A stretch of DNA of 48,579 nucleotides from Anaerolineaceae bacterium UBA1363. Lineage in GTDB: Bacteria > Chloroflexota > Anaerolineae > Anaerolineales > Anaerolineaceae. Positions 23,543 through 32,381 of this stretch are shown piece by piece. The DNA lies in the NCBI GenBank assembly GCA_002306055.1, contig DBRR01000047.1, positions 53,272-101,850 on the forward strand. Reading direction: 5' to 3'. Position numbers and translations under genes: made by a program. The notes under the pieces are model-generated. The model had not been told where the DNA came from. It saw only the letters and a list, made by a program, of their open reading frames with translations, and searched no databases. Position 1 is the first letter of the stretch; every line of letters starts with the position of its first letter.

Positions 23543-23914
23543 CTAATCTTTAGGAAAGAGATTCATTTCCATTTCGTAACTTGGCAATCCGGCTTGCGTG
23601 AGCCGGCCTGAAATCTCGTAAAGACCCAGGGGTGATGCTGCTATGGGCAGGTTCTCATCGATGGCAAGGTTGAGGATATCTTCACCAGGTTTTTTTCCGC
23701 GGCCGAAAATGATCAGACGCACGTCAGCAATCAGGGCAGTACGAACTACCTGAGGATTGCAGAGACCGGTTATTAGAACGGCTTCTGCCTGGACAGAAGC
23801 AAGAACATCGCTCATCAGATCGCCGGCAAAGCCTCCTTGGATCTCACGATCCAGGTTGACATCTGGTGTGAGGAGCGTACCATTGCTAATGGCAATTACT
23901 TCCGTTATTTTCAT
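23543..23914 (-). CDS. DRTGG domain protein (second copy)
   Basis: The 123-residue protein is a second stand-alone DRTGG domain (GGFAGDLMSDVLASVQAEAVLIT; IDENLPIAASPLGLYEISGRL), diverged from the copy at 22214. It is the first gene of the four-gene regulatory unit and lies 5 nt before the CBS-ATPase gene. It is divergent from hisS with an 84-nt gap. Two different DRTGG proteins suggest a heteromeric partner pair. Confidence 0.8.
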   Translation of the reverse strand: MKITEVIAISNGTLLTPDVNLDREIQGGFAGDLMSDVLASVQAEAVLITGLCNPQVVRTALIADVRLIIFGRGKKPGEDILNLAIDENLPIAASPLGLYEISGRLTQAGLPSYEMEMNLFPKD

Positions 23915-23964
23915 GTGATATCCTCGAAAGAATGACTTGTTTTATTTTACTAGAAACCCGCCAT

Positions 23965-23972
23965 GTTATACT
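23965..23972 (+). promoter_or_regulatory. Possible extended -10 promoter of hisS
   Basis: TATACT (23967-23972) is preceded by a TG-containing ATGT in the 84-nt gap between divergent genes, about 26 nt before the hisS start. No good -35 hexamer is visible. It is a plausible extended -10 promoter only. Confidence 0.3.
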
Positions 23973-23998
23973 ACTGAGTTAATTGATAAGAGGTTGTT

Positions 23999-25255
23999 AT
24001 GAAGAATGTGATCAAAAGTGTCAAGGGTACGCGGGATTTCTATCCGGACGAGATGGCAAAACGCCAGTGGTTGGTCCGGAAGCTAACGGAGGCTTCGGAG
24101 ACTTTTGGTTACCAGATGTATGATGGACCCTGCCTGGAGACAATCGATCTCTATGCGGCGAAATCGGGGGAAGAGCTTGTTAAAGAGCAGGCATTCGTTT
24201 TTAACGACCGCGGTGGAGACCCGATCACGTTGCGACCTGAACTCACACCCACGCTGGCGCGCATGGTTGCCTCAAAGCAGAACCAACTGACTTTTCCGTT
24301 GAGGTGGTGGTCATTTGGACCGTTTTGGCGTTATGAACGCCCGCAAAAGGGGCGCACACGCGAGTTTTTCCAGTGGAATATTGACCAGATCGGCAGCGAT
24401 TCAGTCCAGGCGGATGCGGAATTGCTGGCTGTGGCGGCAACTTTCCTGAAAAATGTCGGGCTCAACCCCGACCAGGTCAAGCTATACGTCAACGATCGTC
24501 AGTTGATGGACAGTCAATTGAGCAAGATTGGGATCAGCGCGGAGCAAAAACCTGCCATGCTGCATCTGATTGACCGGATTGACAAATTGCCGTCGGATGT
24601 GTGGGATGAGAAAGTGCTGGCGGAAGGTTTAGACGCGGAACAGCTGAAAGCAATCCGCGAACTTCTCGAAAACCGGGAGCTCTGGCATGATTCGGAACAC
24701 ATGCGGAACCTTTTTGCGATGCTTGAAGTCATGGGTGTTGCGGATTTCGTAGCGTATGAACCGAAAATTATCCGGGGATTGGATTATTACACCGGAACTG
24801 TTTTTGAGGCACAAGCGACCAACGGCGAATTTCGGGCAATTTTAGGCGGTGGGCATTACGCCAACCTGGTGGCAGATGTAGGCGGCAGCCCATTGCCTGG
24901 AGTGGGATTCGCGATGGGCGACGTGGTGATTATGCTGGTTCTGGAGGCCTACGGCTTAATCCCAGCAGACTTAGTGGACCCCGAAACGCTTTTTGTGACA
25001 GTATTCGATCAGGACACTCTTGCAGAGTCCATTCGCTTGGCGAGTCAGCTGCGTGCCGCTGGTTTCAAAGTGATCCAGGCTGAGCCTGAAAAACTGGCAA
25101 AGCAGTTTAAGTACGCTGATCGTTTGGGACTTGGTAAGGCACTCGTGCTCGGACCAGAGGAGATCGAAGGGAATACGGTGGTGGTCAAAGATTTGCATAG
25201 CATTGAGCAGGTCAGTGTAAACCGCAGCCAGCTGATCGAGCACTTGCGTCAGTAA
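23999..25255 (+). CDS. hisS: Histidyl-tRNA synthetase
   Basis: The 418-residue class II synthetase charges tRNA-His. Motifs seen: N-terminal VKGTRDFYPDEM, motif 2 RYERPQKGRTREFFQWN, the histidine-A motif RGLDYYTGTVFE (about residue 258) and a C-terminal anticodon-binding domain (about 330-418). AAGAGG precedes the ATG. Notably, the cognate tRNA-His gene lies 222 nt downstream on the same strand, with nothing recognised in between. Confidence 0.96.
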   Translation: MKNVIKSVKGTRDFYPDEMAKRQWLVRKLTEASETFGYQMYDGPCLETIDLYAAKSGEELVKEQAFVFNDRGGDPITLRPELTPTLARMVASKQNQLTFPLRWWSFGPFWRYERPQKGRTREFFQWNIDQIGSDSVQADAELLAVAATFLKNVGLNPDQVKLYVNDRQLMDSQLSKIGISAEQKPAMLHLIDRIDKLPSDVWDEKVLAEGLDAEQLKAIRELLENRELWHDSEHMRNLFAMLEVMGVADFVAYEPKIIRGLDYYTGTVFEAQATNGEFRAILGGGHYANLVADVGGSPLPGVGFAMGDVVIMLVLEAYGLIPADLVDPETLFVTVFDQDTLAESIRLASQLRAAGFKVIQAEPEKLAKQFKYADRLGLGKALVLGPEEIEGNTVVVKDLHSIEQVSVNRSQLIEHLRQ

Positions 25256-25477
25256 CTTTAAGCTTATTCCAATAGTCTATCGTAAAGAAAAACCTAATAC
25301 CGGACCGCAACAGGTCCAGTTTATACGTTAAGCAGGTCATTGATGGATCGGTTACATCCTATCTCGTATTGTTGGATCTTTACAAGTACATCAGTAAGTG
25401 CTTAGAATTGCAAAAAAAACGACACAAGATTTCTGCTTGCGAGACTGCGATGGGTATGTTAGAATAGCCGCCTACAT

Positions 25478-25550
25478 GGTGCCTGTAGCTCAATGGCAGA
25501 GTGCTTCACTGTGGATGAAGATGTTGAGGGTTCGACCCCCTCCAGGCACC
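25478..25550 (+). tRNA. tRNA-His (GTG)
   Basis: A complete cloverleaf: acceptor stem GTGCCTG (25479-25485) with CAGGCAC (25543-25549), D-arm with AGCTCAATGGCAGAGT, anticodon stem CTTCA/TGAAG around loop CTGTGGA (anticodon GTG), and a T-arm GAGGGTTCGACCCCCTC. The extra G at 25478 pairs with discriminator C25550, the identity mark of tRNA-His. CCA is not encoded. Confidence 0.95.
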
Positions 25551-25639
25551 CTGAACCTTCGCAGGAAGGTCTGTTTTTTTCACACAAATTTTTTAGCGCA
25601 AGGTTTGACAGGCTTTTACAGCTATGAGATAATTATTAT

Positions 25640-25902
25640 TTGATCGGCAGAGACGGAAACGAGTACTGCAGGCAGGCTGATAGCGAACCGGGATGGTGTA
25701 AGCCGGGCAGAACCCCTTGCAGGAAAATCCTTCCAGAGCCGCAAGCTGAACACGTTTGACGATAGTAAGCGAGCCGGATCGCCCTTCCGTTAGAGAGGGT
25801 GCATGTTCAATAGGCAGCATGCGATAAGCGCTCAGCATAGCTGAGAAGCGGGGTGGTACCGCGAGTTTTGGCTCGTCCCTGTAGTGGGACGGGCTATTTT
25901 TA
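25640..25902 (+). promoter_or_regulatory. T-box leader of ileS
   Basis: The ~300-nt leader of ileS carries the T-box antiterminator core (AGCGGGGTGGTACCGCG, 25847-25863) and a terminator stem (GCTCGTCCC 25871-25879 with GGGACGGGC 25886-25894, then a T run). T-boxes sense uncharged tRNA, here expected to be tRNA-Ile. Stem I appears to be the variant with GGGATGGTGTAAGCC (25690-25704). An ATC at 25727-25729 within a small hairpin is a candidate specifier codon. Confidence 0.88.
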
Positions 25903-25941
25903 TTAATAGGCTGGTAAAGACCAGCCGCATGAGGAGCAATT

Positions 25942-28900
25942 ATGTTCAAACCAGTGTCATCGCGATTGAATATCCAGCAGGAGGAAGAAGCCCGCCTGCG
26001 TTTTTGGCGGGCGCATGAGGTTTTTAAGAAATCATCCGATGAGCGCAAAGACCGCGAGCCATTTGTGATGTTTGAAGGTCCCCCCACTGCCAATGGTAAA
26101 CCTGGTGTGCACCACGTCCTGGCGCGCGCTTTTAAGGATATGTTCCCAAGGTTCCGCACGATGCAGGGTTACTTCGTCGATCGGCGCGGTGGCTGGGACA
26201 CGCACGGACTTCCGGTCGAAATCGAAGTCGAAAGGAAGCTGGGCTTCACCTCGAAGAGCCAGATCGAAGAATACGGCATCGAGAAGTTCAATGCCCTCTG
26301 CCGCGAATCAGCCTTCTCGCGTATACAGGATTGGGAGAAAATGACCGAACGAATCGCCTATTGGGTGGATCTAAGCCGGTCTTACGTGACTTACACGAAT
26401 CCGTACATCGAATCAGTTTGGTGGTTATTACGCCAGATTTGGGATAAAGGGCTGCTGTACCAAGGCTACAAGGTGGTTCCGTACTGCCCGCGCTGCGGCA
26501 CACCGCTTTCGAACCACGAAGTTGCGCAAGGGTACGCCGACACGGTTGACCCAAGCATCACGGTACGCCTGCCGCTGCTGGATGAACCGAATACCTATCT
26601 ATTGGTTTGGACTACCACACCATGGACGTTACCAGGCAATGTTGCAGTTGCTGCGCATCCTGAAGTGGATTACGTCATGGTCAGAGTGGAAGGTGGGACG
26701 GATGAACGTCTGATCCTGGCGAAGGAATTGATCCCGCTTGTCTTTGGAGATAAAAAGGTGGAAGTGCTCAAGAGCATGAAGGGAAAAGCGCTCGAGGGTA
26801 TGAAATATGCGCCTCTCTACTCCTTTATGCCACCAGATAAGCCAGCTCATTACGTAGTTAATGCCGATTACGTCACCACGAGTGACGGAACCGGGCTTGT
26901 GCATATCGCGCCAGCATTTGGCATCGATGATATGCAGGTTTCCAAAGTGTACAATTTACCGGTTTTGCTGACAATCGACGACGAAGGCAAATTCAAACCA
27001 GCGGTTTCACCCTGGGCTGGCATGTTCGTCAAAGATGCCGATCCGTTGATCATGGAAGACCTGGAAAAGCGAGGGTTGTTGTTCAACCGCGGAACGCTGA
27101 CCCACAGTTACCCCTTCTGCTGGCGCTGCGACACCCCGCTTTTATACATGGCACGATCCACCTGGTTTATCCGCACCAGCAAAGTCAAAGACCGCATGGT
27201 CGAACTGAACCAGCAGATTAACTGGGTGCCAGAGCATATCAAAGAAGGCCGTTTTGGCAACTGGCTGGAAAACAATGTGGACTGGGCTTTGGGGCGGGAC
27301 CGCTACTGGGGTACGCCGCTGCCAGTCTGGGTCTGCGAAAGCTGCGGGCATCAGCACTGCGTTGGCTCTATTGAAGAATTGAGCAAGCTGACCGGTGAGG
27401 ATCAAACCAAGCTGGAACTGCACCGTCCTTACGTGGACCAGGTTCACTTCAGTTGCCCCAAATGCAAGGAGGGCAGGATGACCCGTGTGAGCGAGTTGAT
27501 TGACGTCTGGTTTGATTCAGGCTCAATGCCTGTTGCCCAATGGCATTATCCTTTTGAGAACCTGGAGGAATTCAAACAGCAATTCCCTGCCGATTTCATC
27601 TGCGAGGCGGTCGACCAAACCCGCGGTTGGTTCTATTCGCTGCTGGCGATCAGCACGCTGGTCTTTGACAACCTGAGTTACAAGAATGTCATCTGCCTGG
27701 GATTAATCCTGGATGGAGAAGGTCAGAAGATGTCCAAGCACAAGGGCAACGTGGTTGACCCCTGGGAAGTGATCGATGCCTACGGTGCCGACGCGATGCG
27801 CTGGTATCTCTACACTTCCAGCCCTCCAGGCAACGAGCGCCGTTTTAGCACGGAACTCGTGGGGGAGGTGGTGCGCAGCTTCATGCTGACGCTGTGGAAT
27901 ACCTATTCGTTCTTCGTGACTTACGCCAACCTGGATAACTGGACCCCTGACTCTTCGGTTATTCCCCAATTCTCAGATCTGGACCGATGGCTGCTCTCAT
28001 CGTTGGAGACCTTGGTGAGGGATGTGACCAAGGCGTATGAAACCTATGACGTGATCGGAGCTACCCGTCCGATTGAAGCTTTTGTGGACAATCTTTCCAA
28101 TTGGTACTTGCGCCGCTCAAGAAGGCGTTTCTGGAAGAGTGAATCGGATGCGGATAAGGCTGCTGCTTACGAGACGCTGTATCGGGCTTTGGTGACCGTC
28201 TCCAAATTACTGGCACCCGCCATGCCCTTCATGTCAGAGACTCTTTACCAAAACCTGGTGCGTTCATTTGATGACCAGGCACCGATTTCTGTGCACCTGG
28301 CTGACTGGCCAAAAGCTGACCTGAGCATGATCGATGAAACCCTCAACCACCAGATGGCGGTGGTGATGAAGCTGGCTTCGCTTGGGCATGCCGCGCGCAA
28401 CAAGTCGAACGTCAAGGTGCGTCAGCCCCTTTCGGAAGTCGCATTTGCCGTTGGCAGCACGGATGAGTTGGATGTGGTGGACCAGTTTAGAGAGATCCTC
28501 GCAGACGAATTAAACGTTAAACAGGTGAGGGCATTGGGAGGAAGCGAAGAAGCCGTTGATTACAGTCTGAATCCATTGCCCAGGCAATTGGGTCAGAAGT
28601 ATAAGGGATTGTCGCCAAAAGTCCGGCAGGCGATCCTTGATTTGCCCGCGAAGGAAAGCGCCGAGAGGCTGTTGGCTGGCTTGAACCTGGTAATCAAAGT
28701 GGATGATAAATACTACGAAATTCAGCCAGACGAAGTCGAAGTGCATGCCACAGCCAAAGAAGGCTTTTCCGTTGCGACGGAAGGTCCTTACCTGGCGGCA
28801 TTGGTCACAACGATCAGCCAGGAGTTATTCTATGAGGGTCTGGCGCGCGAGTTCGTGCGACGGGTACAGGATCAGCGCAAAAGCCTTGGCCTGGATATCG

Positions 28901-29103
28901 CCGATCGCATACGGATCTATTACCAGGCTACCCGAGCGTTAAGTGAGGCAGTGAAGCAAAATGAAGCTTATATTGCCGCAGAAACGTTAGCGGTGGTTGT
29001 TCTGGACGAAGCCTCGCCGCACGGGTTGACCGCGGTAGATGATGCTTTTGATGGAGAAGAATTACACTTTGCCTTGCAAGCTGTACGAGGAGAGGCAGAG
29101 TGA
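25942..29103 (+). CDS. ileS: Isoleucyl-tRNA synthetase
   Basis: The 1053-residue class I enzyme charges tRNA-Ile. It has the HIGH-type motif (PPTANGKPGVHHVLARA, about residue 48-64), an editing domain with TTTPWTLPGN, the KMSKS loop GQKMSKHKGN and a C-terminal anticodon-binding part; it appears to be of the long, type 2 (eukaryote-like) class by length and lacks an obvious C-terminal zinc-ribbon. Control is through the T-box leader. It overlaps lspA by 4 nt. Confidence 0.96.
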   Translation: MFKPVSSRLNIQQEEEARLRFWRAHEVFKKSSDERKDREPFVMFEGPPTANGKPGVHHVLARAFKDMFPRFRTMQGYFVDRRGGWDTHGLPVEIEVERKLGFTSKSQIEEYGIEKFNALCRESAFSRIQDWEKMTERIAYWVDLSRSYVTYTNPYIESVWWLLRQIWDKGLLYQGYKVVPYCPRCGTPLSNHEVAQGYADTVDPSITVRLPLLDEPNTYLLVWTTTPWTLPGNVAVAAHPEVDYVMVRVEGGTDERLILAKELIPLVFGDKKVEVLKSMKGKALEGMKYAPLYSFMPPDKPAHYVVNADYVTTSDGTGLVHIAPAFGIDDMQVSKVYNLPVLLTIDDEGKFKPAVSPWAGMFVKDADPLIMEDLEKRGLLFNRGTLTHSYPFCWRCDTPLLYMARSTWFIRTSKVKDRMVELNQQINWVPEHIKEGRFGNWLENNVDWALGRDRYWGTPLPVWVCESCGHQHCVGSIEELSKLTGEDQTKLELHRPYVDQVHFSCPKCKEGRMTRVSELIDVWFDSGSMPVAQWHYPFENLEEFKQQFPADFICEAVDQTRGWFYSLLAISTLVFDNLSYKNVICLGLILDGEGQKMSKHKGNVVDPWEVIDAYGADAMRWYLYTSSPPGNERRFSTELVGEVVRSFMLTLWNTYSFFVTYANLDNWTPDSSVIPQFSDLDRWLLSSLETLVRDVTKAYETYDVIGATRPIEAFVDNLSNWYLRRSRRRFWKSESDADKAAAYETLYRALVTVSKLLAPAMPFMSETLYQNLVRSFDDQAPISVHLADWPKADLSMIDETLNHQMAVVMKLASLGHAARNKSNVKVRQPLSEVAFAVGSTDELDVVDQFREILADELNVKQVRALGGSEEAVDYSLNPLPRQLGQKYKGLSPKVRQAILDLPAKESAERLLAGLNLVIKVDDKYYEIQPDEVEVHATAKEGFSVATEGPYLAALVTTISQELFYEGLAREFVRRVQDQRKSLGLDIADRIRIYYQATRALSEAVKQNEAYIAAETLAVVVLDEASPHGLTAVDDAFDGEELHFALQAVRGEAE

Positions 29104-29612
29104 AGAAATTCCTGAAACATAATAGACTTTTGTTCCTGATCGCTGCCTTGGTGATTGTGCTGGATCAGCTGACGAAAGCCCTGGTAAGGCAAAACCTTGC
29201 CTTTGGCGAAGCCTGGGCGCCGATCCCTGCGATCGGAGAATTTTTCCGGTTCCTATACTGGCAGAACCGGGGTGCAGCGTTTGGTACCTTGCAGAATGCC
29301 GGTCCTATATTAACGATCGTCAGGATCGTTATCGTTCTTTTCATCGTCGTTTTCTACCAAAAAGCTGAAATAAAGGACACGCTGCTGAAAGTATCCTTGA
29401 GCCTTATGCTGGGCGGTGCGGTCGGTAATCTGGTTGACCAGTTTAGTATGGGTTTTGTCACGGACTTTATCGCCGTTGGAAGATTCCCCATTTTTAACAT
29501 TGCTGATTCTGCTGTTACTATCGGTGTTGGGTTGATGCTGCTGGACATGCTCATAAAAGAGAAAAATGGCTCCAATGGGGAACCGGAAACGAAACCTGGC
29601 GGAGATGCATAA
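29100..29612 (+). CDS. lspA: Lipoprotein signal peptidase
   Basis: The 170-residue membrane protein cleaves prolipoprotein signal peptides ahead of the lipidated cysteine. Four hydrophobic segments are visible and the two catalytic aspartates lie in GNLVDQF and NIADSAVT, as expected. The start is a GTG overlapping the ileS stop. It is followed by an overlapping pseudouridine synthase gene, the common lspA-rluD pair. Confidence 0.94.
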   Translation: MKKFLKHNRLLFLIAALVIVLDQLTKALVRQNLAFGEAWAPIPAIGEFFRFLYWQNRGAAFGTLQNAGPILTIVRIVIVLFIVVFYQKAEIKDTLLKVSLSLMLGGAVGNLVDQFSMGFVTDFIAVGRFPIFNIADSAVTIGVGLMLLDMLIKEKNGSNGEPETKPGGDA

Positions 29613-30519
29613 AGAATTACACTACGAAGGGGAAGGTGCAATACGGCTCGATAAATTCTTAGCGCAGTCTGAGCCGGAGTTTTCGCGTGTGCAGTTCCAG
29701 CAACTGATTGCGAATGGGGACGTCTCCGTGAACGGAGAGGTCCAAAAAAAAGCCGCTTTCAAGCTTGAACCGGGAAGCACTGTGGGCTATTCCCTTCCGA
29801 TCCACGAAGCAAACACGCTATTGCGGCAACCCATCGCGATCGATGTGATCTACGTTGACGAAAACGTAGTCGTTGTGAACAAACCTGCCGGCATGGTTGT
29901 GCACCCGGGTGCTGGAAATACCCAAAATACCCTGGTGAACGCAGTCTTGAACCATTGGCCGGAGATCGCACCGGTGGGCGAAGCTGAACGCCCTGGCATT
30001 GTCCATCGGTTGGACAAGGACACATCCGGAGTTCTGATCCTGGCGCGCAATGAAGCAGCCTATACCTGGCTGGTGCGGCAATTCAAATCGCGAAAAACGA
30101 AAAAGACCTACCTGGCATTGGTGGATGGTCAACCGCCTACCCCCAGTGGCAGAATTGAAACGGCTATCGGAAGAGATGAAAAGAACCGGCAGCGGATGAC
30201 GGTCGTGTATGGAGACAAGGGTAAAACAGCTATCACAGAATACCATACGCTTGAACGCTACCGTAATCACACCCTGCTTGAATTGCAGCCCCTCACAGGC
30301 AGAACCCACCAAATCCGCGTGCACCTGGCTTTTCTCGGCTGCCCTGTAACGGGAGACAGAATCTACGGCCATCGGAAGAAGTCGCTCGATATTCCAAGAT
30401 TTTTCCTGCATGCCTACAAGCTGAGCATCAAACTGCCAGGTGAGGAAGAGCCAACAGAATTCACAGCTCCATTGGCAGCAGACCTTAAAGAAATACTAAC
30501 TACTATCGAAAAGGAGTAA
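29605..30519 (+). CDS. 23S rRNA pseudouridine synthase, RluD family
   Basis: The ~304-residue protein has an S4 RNA-binding domain (IRLDKFLAQ..., about residues 12-60) and the RluA/RluD catalytic motif HRLDKDTSGVLILARN with the catalytic Asp, plus LTGRTHQIRVHL near the C-terminus. It should convert uridines in the large-subunit rRNA (RluD targets positions 1911-1917 in E. coli numbering). I choose the ATG at 29605, which overlaps the lspA stop by 8 nt; an in-frame ATG at 29566 is possible. Confidence 0.9.
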   Translation: MHKELHYEGEGAIRLDKFLAQSEPEFSRVQFQQLIANGDVSVNGEVQKKAAFKLEPGSTVGYSLPIHEANTLLRQPIAIDVIYVDENVVVVNKPAGMVVHPGAGNTQNTLVNAVLNHWPEIAPVGEAERPGIVHRLDKDTSGVLILARNEAAYTWLVRQFKSRKTKKTYLALVDGQPPTPSGRIETAIGRDEKNRQRMTVVYGDKGKTAITEYHTLERYRNHTLLELQPLTGRTHQIRVHLAFLGCPVTGDRIYGHRKKSLDIPRFFLHAYKLSIKLPGEEEPTEFTAPLAADLKEILTTIEKE

Positions 30520-30522
30520 ACC

Positions 30523-31563
30523 ATGCAAACCTTTGATTTTCGCTCTGATACCACGACACATCCGACTGAAAAAATGCGGCAGGCAATGGCAAGCGCTGAA
30601 GTGGGGGATGACGTTTACGGGGAAGATCCGACCGTCAACGCGTTAGAACAAAAAGCCGCCAGGATGCTTGGCAAGGAGCGCGGGTTGTTCGTGACTTCGG
30701 GCACGATGGGCAATCTGCTGGCGGTGCTGGCACACTGCGCACGGGGCGAAGAGGCTATCATGGGCACCCAGGGACACACGTTCTTGCATGAAGCCGGTGG
30801 TGTCTCAGCCCTGGGCAGTGTAGTGATTCACACGGTTCCCAACCAACCAGATGGAACAATTGCTTTAAAGGACCTGGAGAACGCTCTGCGCAATCCAGAG
30901 GATGTACACGAACCAATTTCGCGGCTGGTTATTCTTGAGAACACTCAAAATGCTTGTGGCGGTGTGCCGCTGAGCCTGGAATACACTGAAAGTGCGGCTG
31001 CCTTTGCCCATAAGCACGGCCTACTTCTGCACCTGGACGGAGCGCGGATTTTCAATGCTGCAGTAGCGTTGGGTTTACCTGCCAGTAAATTAGCAGAGCC
31101 AGCAGATTCGGTCACCTTTTGCCTGAGTAAGGGTTTGTGTGCCCCGGTGGGATCGGTGTTGTGTGGTAATGCGACCCTCATCAGCAAAGCGCGGCGATTA
31201 CGGAAAATGTTGGGCGGCGGCATGCGCCAGGCGGGCATTATCGCGGCTGCAGGAATTGTGGCGCTGGATGAGATGGTGGATAGGCTGGCAGAAGACCATC
31301 GACGCGCGGCTTTATTGGCGGAGGGGCTGCGAAGCATTGGAAAAGTCCATTTGACCAAGAACTCACCGCAAACCAACATGGTTTTCTTCAAACTGGATGA
31401 AAGTGTGACGCTTTCAATGCAAGAATTTTTGGAAGCGATGAAGCAGGAAGGCGTCTTGTTGATGGATTCGGGTCCCGGGGAATATCGCATGGTTACCCAT
31501 CACGACATTCCTGGCAAGGCTGTCGATGTCACCCTGGCCGCTTTCAGGAAGGTTCTCGGCTGA
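30523..31563 (+). CDS. Low-specificity L-threonine aldolase family
   Basis: The 346-residue PLP enzyme belongs to the beta-eliminating lyase family: it begins with FRSDTTTHPTEKMRQAM and has LHLDGARIFNAA (aspartate contacting PLP) and FCLSKGLCAPVGS with the PLP lysine. It probably cleaves L-threonine or allo-threonine into glycine and acetaldehyde. AAGGAG lies 6 nt before the ATG and it starts 3 nt after the pseudouridine synthase gene, so it belongs to the lspA unit. The end of this gene adjoins the duplicated fragment that starts the island. Confidence 0.93.
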   Translation: MQTFDFRSDTTTHPTEKMRQAMASAEVGDDVYGEDPTVNALEQKAARMLGKERGLFVTSGTMGNLLAVLAHCARGEEAIMGTQGHTFLHEAGGVSALGSVVIHTVPNQPDGTIALKDLENALRNPEDVHEPISRLVILENTQNACGGVPLSLEYTESAAAFAHKHGLLLHLDGARIFNAAVALGLPASKLAEPADSVTFCLSKGLCAPVGSVLCGNATLISKARRLRKMLGGGMRQAGIIAAAGIVALDEMVDRLAEDHRRAALLAEGLRSIGKVHLTKNSPQTNMVFFKLDESVTLSMQEFLEAMKQEGVLLMDSGPGEYRMVTHHDIPGKAVDVTLAAFRKVLG

Positions 31564-31567
31564 GATA

Positions 31568-31809
31568 GCAGTTTCCTCGGGATGGAGCCATCCGACCTTC
31601 CGTTTGACAACCAATTCCTGCATCAGACCAATGGCGAGACAAAGGTGCTGATCCGCCACGGACATGAGTATAACGCCGCTAATTTTGGGGTGGATTTTCG
31701 GCAGTGGCTCGAAATTCCGACACTGATTAATAAGAGCTATTACGACAGGCCTTCTTTTGGGGATATTGTTACCTGCGAAATTGCCGCAAAGTTGCCAATT
31801 CTATTTAAG
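31568..31809 (+). pseudogene. Partial copy of the metallophosphoesterase gene
   Basis: This 242-nt stretch matches 37312-37553 (offset 5744), the interior of the intact phosphoesterase gene, with about 18 mismatches by eye and no indels. It begins 5 nt after the ltaE-like gene and stops abruptly at 31809, where the sequence switches to a helicase gene on the other strand. It has no start of its own and lacks all metal-binding motifs, so it is a non-functional remnant. Confidence 0.9.
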
Positions 31810-32348
31810 CGGAAATCTTCATCAAAGCGGCGCATTTCTTCCCACCACTTGATCACCAGCGCTTTGGGGCAAAGCACCAGCACATTATCCACTCGCTGGC
31901 GGGACTGCAACTCCTTAAGGATCAGGCCTGCCTCAATGGTTTTACCAACACCAACTTCATCCGCAATAAAAAGGCGGGGCTGGTCAGCGCGCAGGAAACG
32001 CAACAGAGGTTTAAACTGAAAAGGAATATGCTGGATGCGGCCGGCATATAGCGAATAGACATGATCGACTTGGGGATCAGCCAAGCGGGCAGCGGTGAGA
32101 CGGGCCGGGAATTGGGAAGCAGGCAGCCATTCTTCTCTTTGCAGGGCATCGACTAATCTATCACCAGTGGGTGTAATGTCCACCAGTTCGATCTGATCAG
32201 CTAGGTACTCTCTGACATCCGTGGGGGAATGGAACATGCGATATCGTATCTGTCCATCTGTCATCGGAATTTCAGCGATGATGGGACCACTTGGCGAATG
32301 GTCTGCAATCAACCGAACAATTTGCCCAATAGTCAAATTATTTTCCAT
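31810..32348 (-). pseudogene. Truncated SNF2/RapA-type helicase (DrmD-like?)
   Basis: The ATG at 32348 starts a helicase N-terminus: about 180 residues up to IKWWEEMRRFDEDF, with Walker A-like ADEVGVGKTIEAGLILKEL and preceding GRIQHIPFQFKPLLRFL. This pattern resembles the SNF2 proteins of the RapA/DISARM DrmD type. The frame then continues into the antisense of the phosphoesterase fragment and stops, so motifs Ia-VI and the rest of the ~1000-residue protein are missing. It is the remnant left at one edge of the island. Confidence 0.75.
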
Positions 32349-32381
32349 AATAACCCCGGAGATGATCAAGCAACACTAATT

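Noticed and set aside
25306..25326. Terminator after hisS (GGACC/GGTCC)
   Set aside because: Only five base pairs and no clear T run; too weak to call.
31582..32019. 145-codon plus-strand ORF as a real gene
   Set aside because: It starts inside the phosphoesterase fragment and continues into antisense helicase sequence; it is a chimera at the joint.
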